The notes: generated by a model not told the origin, from the letters alone. A stretch of 64,000 nucleotides of DNA from Pseudoips prasinana (GCA_951640165.1 OX621242.1:19337501-19401500), one strand, 5' to 3'; shown: positions 21,301 through 32,700, numbered from the stretch's first letter. A program made the numbers and translations.

Positions 21301-24300
21301 ACATTACAGAGGACATTACATATATTACACCCTACTCGTATTTCTATATTACCACAGAATTTCAGAATTTCGAATAGTTTAAATATTACCTACAATCGCT
21401 TGAGAAACGTGAAAATTTGTTGCAAACAGTTGTAGGTAAAACGTTTTGAAATGGGACATCTGTGAACATAAATTTTAAGAAAACTTTAAATTTATTTTTG
21501 TCCAGTTTAAACTTTGTGTTGTATATTCTTATATTCCACGTTAAGATGATTGAATTTTTGCGTAACAATAAACTAAAATGACTATAGTTTTATAAGAAAA
21601 AACAGCATATTAACTTCAACAAATAACCCAAAACTGCCACACAGTAGTTACCTAATTAACTTTTTATATATCCAAGGTAGGGACGAATTCCTAAATCAGT
21701 GATCAGTGTCTTTTTTTAACTAATTATTACTATTTTGTTAGTGCCTCTTTAGTATTAAAGCCAAGACTGTACTAAGACTTCACAGTTAGGTGCTCATGGA
21801 ATTAGTAAGCACACGTGGTTCGAAATACATTCGTACAGAAGTCGCTGCTCTAACTCAATCATTGTCATTGTATTGTTGGAGGGTAGTAACGATTTAACTC
21901 GCTTTAGTTTATAGAATGGTTGGTTCGAGTAAAGTTAGCCCCTGATTCATTGTCAAAATATCTGATGTCAGGCACAAATCAGTGCACAATTATTCAGAGT
22001 AATTCATCTTGTTGTACTCTTGCGGCCGACTTTTATAAGACTTATTGAAGTTAGCCTTCTATGATGAGCCATAAACTAGAATACAGTTGGCAAAATGCGA
22101 ATCACTTACATGATTTGAGGTATCAAGTTAACCCGCTAACCAAGGAAGCTTTTCATATACTAGCTGAAAGGAAAGGAGTCTTGTAGTAAGAAAAATTTAA
22201 TAATAGAAAGACAAGGAAACGTGTGAATAGTCAACTGAGAATAATATAAAATAAATCGTTGTGTTGCCAACATAAAGTTCAACCCATTCAAGGCGTCGAT
22301 AAAATCTGACAGCGCAGTGGCAGCCCCCAACAACGTGTGAAATTGTTTATTTCCACTTGGATTTAGCGCTCCCTTTGTTGGCGGCAGAATTTAAATGTAA
22401 AGAATTACGTTGCAACACCCTAATCTTGATTAGAATACGTTTACAAAGCGCTGTAAAAGTAAGTGTTAATCTGATTTAATTCATTGTGTTTGCCCAGCAG
22501 GAGCGGTGTATGACATTTTTTTAATGGAAGGGTCGCTTTGCTTAGCGATAGTTGGACGTTTAGTGAATGTAGGAGCTATTGTAAAGTTAATAGCTTTTGA
22601 CAGTACAATATGAGATAACAACAATAAAGGATGCATAACTACTACTTATAGAAATGGTATAACAAAAGATCCGATTAAATCAAATGTCATACACATGTTC
22701 CAAAATTGCAAAATATCGGAGGAAATATAATTAAAATTATCGAGAGTTTAGTTTAGAATTGTTGTCTCTACCTATATCATTATGGATTTATACTACGTAA
22801 TTTCTTACTTTAAACGATGTTGTATTATAGGATGTAATATTTGATTCAAACAACTACTTTGATGCCTGGTCAGGTAAACTTTTATTTAATGCTATTATTA
22901 TTTAAGAAATGGGGAAAGAATACGAAAATAGTAATCCCGGAGTTTCATTGTGACTTTCATCTTCGTCGCGGTACCTAAGTAGCTAGTTAAAAAGTTACAG
23001 GTTAGATAAGGTAGGATCCTTGTTGTATACTGCATTTAATCATAAATTTAATCGACCGGCGTGTCTTGAACCAGTACCCTCTCACAACCCACGTAGGTGC
23101 TCTAACGATACATACTGGAAGAACAAATTTAGGATTCCCTTGCTAAAACCCTAAACTAACAAACTAAAAAATATTTTCATTTGGCATTTTAAGGCAGTGC
23201 AATGTTTGATAGGACAGCTAGTAAATAATATAAAATAAACTTAATGTTATACATTGATATGCACTTTAGCCAGGTCGGGATCAAATTCGTCAACATTTCT
23301 ACTGGATCTATTGGTTGTCTCATGAAATATTTTTTCTACCAAATAGGTATCTAATTAAATTAAATATATACTAATCAATATGTTGCTTTACGAGGTAACT
23401 TCATTCTTTATAATGAACTTATTCTTTCGTAATCTGAAGAAATAGATGATGTTCTAAGTACTAAGTTACTTGTAATTAATACTGTATCTAGTTTCCCAAA
23501 TAATTAAAAATATAAAATCAAAAATTTCATTCCTAGCCATGATAACTCACGCAAACGGAAATTTTCAACTTCAGTCTTATACCCTTTTTGTAAGAGGTTC
23601 AAATGAAAGAACCTGCATTAATCATGTTGGCATTTGTAGGTTTATTGCTAAATTCACGGTACACAGAATGTCAACAACGGAACACAAATTGCCAGAAAGC
23701 CAGTAATCTGAAAGGCAAATTATTATGAATGAGTGTCCGTCCAAATGAGTAGGGATTAGCTTAGTAGCGAGGCTGCTCATTAAAATATTTACGGGTACCT
23801 CGTCGCTAAAATATTCGTCTGTTTTGTATACAACGAGTTACCTAAATAGTGTGGCCACCTAATCATGAAACAGAGCTTCTTTATAAAAATGAACAAAAAA
23901 CGCATAAGAATAAGACTTTTAATTTTTTTAATACTTCTTAAATTATAGTTTTTTTTAATAATTAAGTATGACTTCATTTATTACTTTTAGCATTTTAAAC
24001 ATGCTGAACTGAAAACAAGTTTCAGACAGCTTTTAAAATTAATTGTATGAATAAATTTTCCCACCCGCACTTATATTTAGGAAAATAATTTTGAAAGATG
24101 TCTGTAACTTTTAATGTTAAATTTCCGGCCCTAGCTAGTAAAAAGACGACGCAGAAAATATAGAACAAGCGCCAGACTATGCACATACTCGTATGTATAT
24201 TTTTTAGTCTCATAACCTGATGGAACAAGCAAACAAGACTGGATAGTGGTCAGACAAGGTCTCAACCCGACTTTACGCGTTGTCTGATGCATATGCGAGT

Positions 24301-24499
24301 AACAGCTGGGCTGCAATATTTTTTTAACGCCAGATGTCTCAATTTACTTTATACTTCTGTTATGATCAATTAATTTGGCTGTTGGTTCAGACATTTCATT
24401 ATTGTAATTAAACACTCTACTACGGAAATAAGACATTAAAAAGAGGATCTTTCAAATGTAGCTGTGGATCTGGCCGTTTATATATATATCTTGGTAAAT
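21301..24499. other. 3.2-kb interval without recognised elements
   Basis: The longest stretch with no repeat I can name. Short open frames at 21386, 23789, 24022 and 24131 are AT-rich and unsupported. A slightly GC-richer patch at 22290-22390 has no coding signature. It may be unique host intergenic or intronic DNA. Confidence 0.45.
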
Positions 24500-24541
24500 C
24501 ACTTTATTTAACTTACCATCAGGTGATCCACTTGCTTCTGT
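24500..24541 (+). mobile_element. LINE-M 3' fragment
   Basis: 'cttaccatcaggtgatccac' then 'ttgcttctgtgcctt' matches the end of LINE-M read in its sense direction (reverse complement of 47200-47225). A HEL-1 element follows directly. Confidence 0.6.
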
Positions 24542-24550
24542 GCCTTGCTA

Positions 24551-24734
24551 TCCTACTGATATTATAAATGCGAAGGCTTATGACTATGGATGTTTGATAT
24601 ATCGATGTTTATTACTCTTTCATGCAAAAATTACGGAACGGATTTTTGATTAAATTTTGTAGTAATACATCTGAATAACACATATGCTATAATTTAAAAA
24701 GTTAAACGTGGATGAAACCGCATAGTGCAGCTAG
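24551..24734 (+). mobile_element. HEL-1 Helitron-like element, both ends present
   Basis: 184 bp. Begins TCCTACTGATATTATAAATG after A and ends GTGCAGCTAG before T, the Helitron signature (5' TC, 3' CTAG, insertion between A and T). No coding capacity. Confidence 0.82.
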
Positions 24735-25083
24735 TTAAATATTAAAAGTTGTTCCGTAGTGTTTGAAACATTTATAGTGGTGAACTTTCATGGATACACT
24801 AATTGTGTTGCACTCTGTAAAATACATACAGACAAAAATAATTATATACCGACCATAAGAGTTATTTAGTCTGGTCTTCTCTTATAATTTACTTTTCATG
24901 CCCTTATTATTGTATCTTCTTATAAAATATTTCGTTTGAGCTTTGAAAACGGATTTAATGTTTTGAGCGGATATTCAATTTAGCACTTCGCTCGGCGCGC
25001 TGTCGGATTTCGAAGATTATTTCAAAAATAATGGCATCTGCCATTGGTGACAGATGATCTACTTTATACGGATGATATATATT
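24735..25083. other. No recognisable feature
   Basis: Short AT-rich spacer. Confidence 0.4.
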
Positions 25084-25346
25084 GACGGGCCTGTCGGCGT
25101 GGTTGGCAAATGCTTGCTTTTCATGTCGAAGGTCGTGGTTTCGATTCCCACCCAGGAAATATATTTGTGTGCATGAACATGTCTGTGTGTCCTGTGTCTG
25201 GGTGTAATTATCTATATACATAAGTACGTATTTACAAAAAGTAATATATGTAGTATATTAGATATCTGGTTTCCATAGTACAAGCTCTGGTTAGTTTGGG
25301 ATGGTCGTGTGTGAATAATGTCCCAGGATATTATCATTATTATTAT
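25084..25346 (+). mobile_element. SINE-B full-length copy
   Basis: Head 'ctgtcggcgtggttggcaaa' and B-box-like GTTTCGATTCCC; body 'tgcatgaacatgtctgtgtg'; 3' module 'ccatagtacaagctctgg' and 'tcccaggatatt' with ATT repeats. The minus-strand 88-codon frame is a shadow. Confidence 0.9.
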
Positions 25347-25910
25347 AAGTGAAACGGATGTGATTAAGCTTACCTTTTAAATAAAATCCAATGTAGCCCT
25401 CTATGTTACGCACAGGTTTTATAGACCCATTTAGCCCTTATCATGTAGAATTCGCTTAAAGGATTTCATTTAGGCCTAGCACTATTATATATCATATTTT
25501 CTATATTGCCAGATCCAAACTAATAGGAGGCGATCATAATTAAGGCCCAGTAGAACTAGCCGAGAGTACCATTTAAAAAATACATAGGTATATCAAACCC
25601 TGAGATCCTATTTAAGTTCAATTCCAACCATTAACCGATACCGAAATAAAATAAGCCAAGTATTCGGCTTTACTTGTAAGTAACACATACATAGGAACAA
25701 CGTTGTAGGTAGTCGATTTTCTCCTACTAGATCACCGTTTTAACCCTAAAAAACCATGCGCTGTGAATTGGTTTTCAATCGTTTTAACCGTCCTTCTATA
25801 ATACAAAATGAAACTTTACATATACCTTCCTCCAAACATTGCAAATAAGAAGCGATGATCTTTTGAAGGCCGCTGGAAGCCACTGGGTGACTTTACAAGT
25901 AAACATATAA
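25347..25910. other. No recognisable feature
   Basis: No gene or repeat identified. Confidence 0.4.
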
Positions 25911-26240
25911 AAAAAAGGTTTTTATTCACGTAGACTTTAAAAAAGCGCTTGTAAATAGTCAGAACATGTTTGTAGTACCTAATACAGTTATTATTTCTAG
26001 TTACTTATTACAGATATAGGTTTTTATTCTAAACCTAAATCAGGAACCAGTCTCTCACAAAGTTAGCCTAATAAATACCTTATGTATTTTCTATTCGTTC
26101 CTAAATGTTTAGTATAATGTGTTAACTTAGTGATGAGAAAAATAAATGATTATTATTATTATTATTATTTAGGTACATGGAATGTTAAAACATTTATACA
26201 ATTTATTTTATAATGGTAGTGATATTTAGCTAGCCTAAAT
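25911..26240 (-). mobile_element. LINE-J 3' end interrupted by an ATT-tailed retroposon
   Basis: LINE-J runs 25911-26018 and resumes at about 26168 ('taggtacatggaatg', 'acaatttattttataatgg', 'tatttagctagc'). Between them is about 150 bp reading on the plus strand to 'gagaaaaataaatgatt' plus seven ATT repeats (26148-26168), a retroposon 3' end. The duplication at the junctions is imperfect (TATAGGT against TTTAGGT). Confidence 0.65.
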
Positions 26241-26418
26241 TTTTAAAACGTCCGAGACGTTTTAAAATATATGCTAGCTACATGTGTAGTGATGGAAACA
26301 AAACTGCCTAGTAAAAGCAACATTAAAAGTTCAAATAACGGGGCGGCATATCAATACTCATTTTAGATAGAGTAAGCAGTATTCTTTGTGATGACGTCAC
26401 AAGCCAGGTAAACATGTA

Positions 26419-26492
26419 CAGACGCCAGCATAAGGTTCACTTTCAATTGGGATAATTAGACAGATAGGGGTAGCTTGATGTGCTGGCGTGTG
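26419..26492. mobile_element. MITE-K, internally deleted 74-bp copy
   Basis: Ends CAGACGCCAGCA and GATGTGCTGGCGTGTG with TA on both sides. Most of the left arm and loop is deleted. Confidence 0.8.
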
Positions 26493-26929
26493 TACATGAA
26501 GTATCATGGTCATATCAATCTTCAAGAAAATACAGAGCATAGATCTGTGAGTTTAAACGTTTATATCTCAGGAATTAGTACGCTAATGTATATATATATA
26601 TTGATTAAATTTACCAGTATGTTCCAATAAAGTTCTTATTTAACTTTAGTCAAATACTTTGTTACGAACTTTGTTTGTGGAAATTTAGGTACGTTTTCAA
26701 TCTTTTACATAAATTAAAATAGTTTATTTGAATAGAAATACAAATTTCTGTCTGTAAACTTTTTGCTGGAATCCAGCGTAAAGTCAATACGTTGAACACA
26801 AATTCAATTTTATTATACAGATACGTTCATTTGTAACTCGTGAATTCCACGATTTGTTTTACATATTTTTCATCACGCATTTTAAAATGGCTCTTATTTG
26901 CATAAAAGCTTTCGCCTCGTTTGAATATA
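26493..26929. other. No recognisable feature
   Basis: AT-rich; short TA run near 26589. Confidence 0.4.
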
Positions 26930-27185
26930 TCTATACTAATATTATAAAGAGGTAACGTTTGTGAGCTTGTGACGTTGTAAGGGGTAATCTCTGGATCTCT
27001 AGAACCGATTTTTAAAATGATTTCATCAATAGAAAGCTACATTATTGTGGAATGTCATAGGCTATGATTCATCATCATACATAATTTTTATTTATCCCGA
27101 ACTTATAACCCGAAGTATTACGCGGGACAAACGATCAGGGACAAAAATATTTATAACGCGGAACGAAGTCCGCGGGCACTGCTAG
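26930..27185 (+). mobile_element. HEL-1 related Helitron-like element, 256 bp
   Basis: Starts TCTATACTAATATTATAAAG and ends ACGAAGTCCGCGGGCACTG then CTAG before T. Just upstream of the end, GCGGA...TCCGC in 'gcggaacgaagtccgc' can form the short stem expected of a Helitron 3' end. Confidence 0.85.
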
Positions 27186-27329
27186 TTATCTATATGCATA
27201 CTTCTTTATGGAGGCGATGGCATGGCACAAATACAATGGTTACCTGTCTATTGACTAGATTTGTTATGACCCTAATAGATTTCTAACTATGACTACACAC
27301 AAGTTTATAAATTTAGTTTTCAAAATAAA

Positions 27330-27490
27330 AAAAAATCAAAGTCAATTTATTTGCAATAATGTGGTGCATTACAGATGTCAATAACAATGAGTCTCACACA
27401 TTAGTCATTTTATGTCATGACGTACAAAAATTCACTTATTCTATACATGAATACTAATTTATGCTACTACCTAAACCTAAGAATTTATTA
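27330..27490 (-). mobile_element. Possible LINE 3' UTR
   Basis: Read on the minus strand the segment ends 'gcaaataaattgactttgat' plus T-rich tail, like the ends of LINEs with GACTTT tails. No coding part. Confidence 0.4.
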
Positions 27491-27562
27491 TTATTTTATT
27501 AACATTTACTTACATTGCATATTAATTATAATTATAATATTTTGACAACTGTTACGTTTGTT

Positions 27563-28050
27563 TGGCCTGTTGGTCTAGTGGTAACTGACCCTGACTGCCA
27601 AGCCAGAGGACGTGGGTTCGATCCCATGACAAATTTTTGTACATCACGATCCACGATTAGTTGTTCCGTATCTGGGTGTTATTTATCTATATTATGTATG
27701 AATATAAATTCGACGGTCACCGTAACCTAGTTGGTAGTGCTCCTGCCTACGAAGCTGGTGATCCTGGGTTCGAATCCCGATAAGTGCAAATATTTGTGTG
27801 ATGAGCACAAATATTTGTTTCTGAGTCATGGATGTTTTCTATGTATTTAAGTATTTATCTATCTATATAAGTATGTATATCGTCACCTGGTACCCATAGT
27901 ACAAGCTTTGCTTAGTTTGGGGCTAGGATGATCTGTGTGACATTGTCCCTGGATATTACAATAATATAGAAAAATATAAGTAGTTTTTTTCAGTTGTCTG
28001 GTTGCCATAGTACAGACTCTTCCTAGTTTGGGAAGATGGCTGTGAGTTGT
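27563..28050 (+). mobile_element. SINE-D copy split by SINE-C
   Basis: 5' piece 27563-27710: A-box-like TTGGTCTAGTGG, B-box GGTTCGATCCC, body 'cgtatctgggtgttattt'. 3' piece 27968-28050: 'cagttgtctggttgccatag' and 'cctagtttgggaagatgg'. A SINE-C sits exactly between body and 3' module. GAATATAA before and AAATATAA after may be the target duplication. Confidence 0.82.
27711..27967 (+). mobile_element. SINE-C full-length copy nested in SINE-D
   Basis: Best SINE-C here: A-box-like TAACCTAGTTGG, B-box GGTTCGAATCCC, body with the segment 'gatgagcacaaatatttgtt', 3' module 'catagtacaagctttgctta' and 'gtccctggatattac', tail AATAATA. Confidence 0.9.
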
Positions 28051-28680
28051 GTATATTGATTTATTTATTTTTACCTGTTATTAAATTACCAATTCGAGAT
28101 AAGGGCATATTTCATAGTTATAATGCCATTTAAAAGCCATAAATATGTGCGTGTTGTGTGTATAGGTATATTATTATGTGTGTGTATGTGAATATACATA
28201 TATACACAAGTATTAATAGAACAAAATAGATACTAAAATAGAAGATTAATGTATGTTATGAAGCATGTACTTTTGTTATTTGTTATTAATTAAGTTAAAC
28301 TTGTACTTCAAACAAATGTTACAACAGCAATATCGATGTACAGATAAGAGAGGGGTCTTTTCTAATACAAGTTACATATATCTTAAAGAAGAGACCCACA
28401 CACTCTAACAACTACGTGTAGGCATTATTGACAAATAAAGGCATTTTTGATACATAAATATTGTGTCAGAACATGGCCGTTCATATAAGACGTCTTTCAA
28501 TGTGAATATCTCGTTGGTCTAACGATATCATGTGCCATGTCAGGTAATGTGCTCTCGGATAGTAATTTCGGTTCAGGTTTGACCTCTCTTTGGTCGTATC
28601 TACTACTTACGGTATTTCGATCAGGTGACCATTAATTGATTATACTGTTTGTGCTATAGATATAGGTGTCAACTTAAAAT
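28051..28680. other. No recognisable feature
   Basis: TG/TA-rich simple sequence at about 28150-28210, otherwise AT-rich unique sequence. Confidence 0.4.
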
Positions 28681-28995
28681 ATCTACGAATAGAGAATTTT
28701 CTACGAATAAATTAAGAATTATTAGAGCCAAATTGTGCAGCAGGGCACATTACAAAATTTCTGATTATTTAAGTCTCAAAAGTGCTTGGGATTGAGTTGT
28801 TCTGAGTCAACACACATGATTGTAATTAATTTTAAGTATATTTTATTTTAAAAACCGATTCCTACTGAGTTTTCTGGCAGTGTTTCTCAGTAGCTGCCAC
28901 GCCATGCACTGCACGGCAGGGTAAAAAAAAAAATGACGATTCCACATAAATGTAATTTTTTTACGGAATAAATAATTTTTGACTTTGACTTTGAA
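28681..28995 (+). pseudogene. LINE-L ORF C-terminus and 3' UTR
   Basis: Encodes FSTNKLRIIRAKLCSRAHY and KISDYLSLKSAWD then a stop. The 3' UTR follows ('actgagttttctggcagtg') and ends TTTTTGACTTTGACTTTG. It is close to the minus-strand copy at 18262 and shows its uninterrupted structure. 5'-truncated. Confidence 0.85.
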
Positions 28996-29039
28996 TACCT
29001 ATCTATTTCTATTTGAGACACAGTTGGGGATATTTAACG

Positions 29040-29200
29040 ACATACCTGGGACAGTAGATACGTAAATCTGCCGGAACTACACCAGATCCTTCTCCGCTCG
29101 TATCTATCTGATAGACGCGACATCGAACTATGAGCGCGAAGGAATAGGCAGTGCATTATAACATTCTCCATGAATATGGGCCGCCGTAGCCAAAATTCGG
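29040..29200 (+). mobile_element. SINE-G 3' part, rearranged
   Basis: Contains 'actatgagcgcgaaggaata' and 'atgggccgccgtagccaaaa', which match the distal SINE-G body and 3' end. Upstream bases do not align. Confidence 0.5.
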
Positions 29201-29569
29201 AACTTTTATTATAAAACCAGAAATTTTCAAATCTTTCATCTGGAAACAATTTTAAGAGTCAAATTTTTTTTAATACACCTTAGAAATCAATACTACTTCA
29301 TACTTGAAGAAGTAGGTACTAGTTTTTAAGACAATATTTCAGTAAATAGAGTCACCCCAAACAAAGACATAACTTTTAGGTATATATTACTTCCAGTGAG
29401 TTCCATCTCAAAGGCCAACGGCAAACCAATAATAGTCACCACCAATAGTAGTTTGCATTTAACAGTCCTTTTCCTTTTATGTTTTGGAGATATTAAACTA
29501 GTCGTAATTATGTACTATGTTTTTATATTGAGCAATAATATTATAAATCGTGCAATTTATTTATTTATC
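29201..29569. other. No recognisable feature
   Basis: No gene or repeat identified. The 78-codon frame at 29396 runs into SINE-5S and is not a gene. Confidence 0.4.
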
Positions 29570-29950
29570 GTATGGTCAGTGGTTACCCTGGTATCAGAGT
29601 TTTTCAAGCCTCCCAATAGGCCACAAACATAGCTTAACGGCTGTTGTTGGAGAGGCTCAGAAATTAGAACACTTTAATAATAATAAAAGTAAACAAAAAT
29701 AAAGCAATAAAAAAGGCAGGTTTAAAATAAAGAAAAAGATTGGAAAAGGAATAAAATCTAAACCTAGAATCTGAACCCCTAGAAACAATGTTGCTGCAAT
29801 AAAATAGCAGCAGTGACCCGTCGGAGACTAATTAGCCCACCAATAAAAAAAAAAACACTTTGGAGGTCACCCATCTATGGACTGACTGACTCAAGCCTAG
29901 TTGCTTAACCTCGCCGATCACTTACGGACCGATGAAAGAATCTAGGCATG
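29570..29950 (-). mobile_element. SINE-5S copy interrupted by a poly-A retroposon
   Basis: Body part 29570-29675 ('agcttaacggctgttgttgg', 'gctcagaaattagaacac') and head part 29854-29950, where the minus-strand box C-like block reads 'ggtcacccatctatggac' and the box A-like block 'ttgcttaacctcgccgatca'. A 178-bp insertion separates them. Confidence 0.82.
29676..29853 (+). mobile_element. 178-bp retroposon of unknown origin
   Basis: Flanked by AACACTTT at 29668-29675 and 29854-29861. It ends GCCCACCAATAAAAAAAAA, an AATAAA signal running into the A tail, so it moved by retroposition on the plus strand. Inside is a stem GTTGCTGC...GCAGCAG. There is no tRNA head and no open frame. It is either a 5'-truncated LINE 3' end or a retroposed transcript. 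Confidence 0.75.
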
Positions 29951-29964
29951 AGCGCCTCAATCGT

Positions 29965-30077
29965 GCAATGCGATTATTAATCGTGTCGGATAGTTTAATC
30001 AGGTTATGAGAGAGAGAATTAAGTTTGCGCACACACTTTTACACTATATATTCTGCATAGTTGGCTTATCTCCTTTG
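29965..30077 (+). mobile_element. SINE-G 3' fragment
   Basis: 'gtttgcgcacacacttttac', 'actatatattctgcatag' and 'ttggcttatctcctttga' match the distal SINE-G body at 21225-21280. Confidence 0.55.
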
Positions 30078-30290
30078 ACAATAACTTAATACAAGCTAGC
30101 TAAATATAATTGCTATTATAAAATATTTTTTATAAATGTTTTCATGCAATCCGTGTACCTAAATATCTATGTAACTAGAAATAATAATGTATACAACTAT
30201 ATTACTAGGTACAAACATGTTCTGGCTATTTACAAGCGCCTTTTGAAAGACTCCGTGAATAAAAACCTTTTTTTATTTATTTATTTAGAG
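30078..30290 (+). mobile_element. LINE-J 3' end, plus strand
   Basis: Longest plus-strand copy: 'caataacttaatacaagcta' through 'ctatttacaagcgcctttt' to GAATAAAAACCTTTTTTT and ATTTATTTATTTA. This orientation shows the simple-sequence tail at the 3' end. Confidence 0.78.
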
Positions 30291-30360
30291 ATTGGCTGCC
30301 GTGTATAAAAATCGCTCGGGAGCTATTAAAAAAAATATAGATGTATAAAAAAATTAGGTC

Positions 30361-30590
30361 ACCATAATCAGCTTATATCGTCCACGGCTGGATATATGCC
30401 TCCTCAAAATGTTTCTATAACGTTACCATTTCGAGGGAGTTGCCGTAGTCACCGCTTGGAATGTAAGTTGGCGACCACAGTTAGGTGGTAGCTAGTACAC
30501 AGGTGGCGCTGGTGCTCGACTACCTGATGTACCCTTTAGTCGCCTTTTACGACCCCCACGGGGTAGTATGGGGTGGCCCTGTTATTTTCC
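30361..30590 (-). mobile_element. LINE-R2 fragment
   Basis: Contains 'ccctttagtcgccttttacg' and CCCCCACGGGGTAGTATGGG, the diagnostic LINE-R2 core, with 'atcgtccacggctggatata' upstream. Read on the minus strand this is LINE-like but the frame is lost. Confidence 0.6.
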
Positions 30591-30642
30591 CAGGCCGAAA
30601 ACAACACGGCAGGTTTAGGTTACTATTATAATTTGATGAATT

Positions 30643-30853
30643 CTTTTTTTCTTTTAAAAAAGACAACGTTTGCACTAGGCAATGTAAACCCGGGCGGGGT
30701 ACTTTACAAACATATAATAGACGGACACAAATTACATCAAGACTCAGAAGAACTATTTATGGGTCACACAAATAGTAGTCCAGCGCGGGACTCGAACCCG
30801 CGATATGAAACGACAAGGCGACTGTCTTAGCCGCTGCGCCACACGTGCAGTCC
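30643..30853 (-). mobile_element. SINE-A copy, minus strand
   Basis: Reversed SINE-A: 'aaaaagacaacgtttgcact' (3' end), 'gggtcacacaaatagtagt', 'gcgggactcgaacccgcgat' (reversed B-box) and 'ccgctgcgccacacgtgcag' (reversed A-box and 5' end). Confidence 0.88.
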
Positions 30854-30882
30854 CAGTATGCAATATATATTTTTATCTAATC

Positions 30883-30945
30883 CTACTTATATTATAAACG
30901 GGAATGAGTTTGTATGTTTGGATCACGTAAAAAGGCTTAGAACTA
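30883..30945 (+). mobile_element. HEL-1 5' fragment
   Basis: TAATCCTACTTATATTATAA then 'acgggaatgagtttgtatg'; only the 5' ~60 bases remain before a LINE-R insertion zone. Confidence 0.6.
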
Positions 30946-30962
30946 AATTTAATAATAATAAT

Positions 30963-31224
30963 CATCTTCATCATATCAGCCGAAAGACGTCCACTGCTGG
31001 ACAAAGGCCCAAAGATCTCCTCAATTGCCGGTCTTGCGCTATTCGCATCCAGCAGTTTCCAGCGACCTGCAAAAGATCATCGGTCCATCTTGTAGGGGGC
31101 CTGCCCACGCTGCGTCTTCCGGTTCGTGGTCGCCACTCGAGAACCTTTCTGCCCCAACGGCCGTCGGATCTACGAGCTATGTGCCCCGCCCACTGCCACT
31201 TCAGTTTTGCTAATAAACTGAAGT
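30963..31224 (-). pseudogene. LINE-R ORF C-terminus
   Basis: On the minus strand, blocks equivalent to GQVRFSSGDHE, GRSP and VQQWTSFG are found in two frames. Relative to 8503 a deletion of the CTCCCCC segment near 31007 breaks the frame. ATAATAATAAT occurs at both ends and may be the target duplication. Both plus-strand open frames are shadows. Confidence 0.78.
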
Positions 31225-31250
31225 GTAATAATAATAAAGAAATATATTAG

Positions 31251-31450
31251 CCAACTAACACACTGTCATCTGATCCTACACTAGGCAGGGCCTGTTCTAT
31301 AGCAACGAGACAACTGTAATGCTTATATATTTCTAAATACATACATATTATAAATAAATTACATCCAGACACGGAACAAATAATCGTGCTCATCATACAA
31401 ATATTTATCCTGGTTGGGAATAGACCCCATGACCTCTGGTTTAGCAGTCC
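31251..31450 (-). mobile_element. SINE-D copy, minus strand
   Basis: 'actgtcatctgatcctacac' and 'taggcagggcctgttctata' (3' module), 'catccagacacggaacaaat' (body), 'aatagaccccatgacctctg' (B-box region reversed). Confidence 0.75.
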
Positions 31451-32229
31451 ACAAAGTATCCTTTATCTAGTTTTAAATTCAACGAATATGAAATCTAGTA
31501 GGTACAATATATTTTACAGTATCTACAATATTATATTCTCAGCAAATAACAATCTGCTGTTTGAAAGTTAAACTTTACCATTGATTACTTGTATGAACAA
31601 ACAAGAAAATTTTGTTTGTTGTCTTTGAACCCGATCTGCTTATTAAGTTTAAACCAACATCCCAGTATTATTGTACAAAACTTCTAAAACAAGGATTTTA
31701 ATAAATTTTGTACTCAATTAAAAAGAGAAAACGAGCTCGGATTTTCTGGCTTGTTAGCCTAATTTGTTCCAAGATACCGTTCCGAAACACATTATTTAAT
31801 TTAGAATTTCAATTAATTCTTCTCCTTTTTCGTTATGTACCAAAGTATCAGCTACATTTCAGAGTTATTTATGTTTAATCGTTTAAATGATTCACGAATA
31901 ACCTTCTCTCAAAGACTCATGACTTACTACCAAAGAAATTTTAGAACTATTTTAATTATACTAGTTTAAAGATAAAATAAATACCCACACTAAAACTGTA
32001 TTTCCATTTGGCAGCTACAATCCCACAGACTAGGAGACACATAGCCAGGCAGATACACACAACTGGGTTTGAAATTATTACCAGATAAATAGTAAGGGCT
32101 ATGGCTCTAACCGAAGTAAATATTACCGTTTTAAGAAACATAGAACCGACTTCATAATGTTTGTAAAATAAAGTGAAATATGTGAAGTTGAGAAATCTCA
32201 TAACATTATGTGCAAAAAAAAAACACTTG
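31451..32229. other. No recognised feature
   Basis: A 97-codon minus-strand frame (31956-32249) has hydrophobic stretches and Cys, but AT-rich coding produces this by chance. I see no start or splice context and do not call a gene. Confidence 0.4.
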
Positions 32230-32497
32230 TCTATATATATAAAAATCAATGCTACTTTTCGTTGTAATGTTATAACTTAACAACGCCTTTACCGATTTGG
32301 TTAATTTTGGCCTTGACTTATTCGTGGAAGTCCAGGGAAGGTTTGTACGTAGAGAAAATTTTAAAAAAGTCTTGAAAAAGTGTAAAATCGACATCTTTTA
32401 GCAATTTAAAATATTTTTTTGTTTGAATAAATGAACTTAATAATCATTTTTTTATTACTATGTCTTATACGTAGCGAAGCACTTACCGGGCCGCTAG
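32230..32497 (+). mobile_element. Mini-Helitron HEL-2, 268 bp, full length
   Basis: Begins TCTATATATATAAAAATCAA and ends ACTTACCGGGCCGCTAG before T. The inverted-orientation partner at 58767-59033 is 267 bp and aligns end to end. Internal landmarks: 'cgtggaagtccagggaagg' and 'acgtagcgaagcac'. No open frame; non-autonomous. Confidence 0.87.
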
Positions 32498-32700
32498 TTT
32501 TATATAAAGACAACGCCCGCATTAGGGAATCTAATCTCTGTGTCGCGAGGTACTTTCCAAACATAATAGACGGACACAAATTAAATCCAGACTCAGAACA
32601 ACTATTTGTGGGTCACACAAATAGATGTCCGGCGCGGGAATAGAAACCGCGACACGAAGCGACGAGGCGACTGTCTAAGCCGCTACGCCACACGTGCAGT
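32498..32700 (-). mobile_element. SINE-A copy directly abutting HEL-2
   Basis: Reversed SINE-A from 'tatataaagacaacgcccgc' to 'cgctacgccacacgtgcagt'. Its 3' tail begins at the base after the Helitron CTAG. Confidence 0.88.

Noticed and set aside
26391..26398. TGACGTCA, a CRE-like palindrome
   Set aside because: An 8-mer is expected by chance in 64 kb at an appreciable rate and no promoter is nearby.
31956..32249. 97-codon hydrophobic minus-strand frame
   Set aside because: Hydrophobic residues follow from AT-rich codons. No homologous domain, splice context or conservation is visible.
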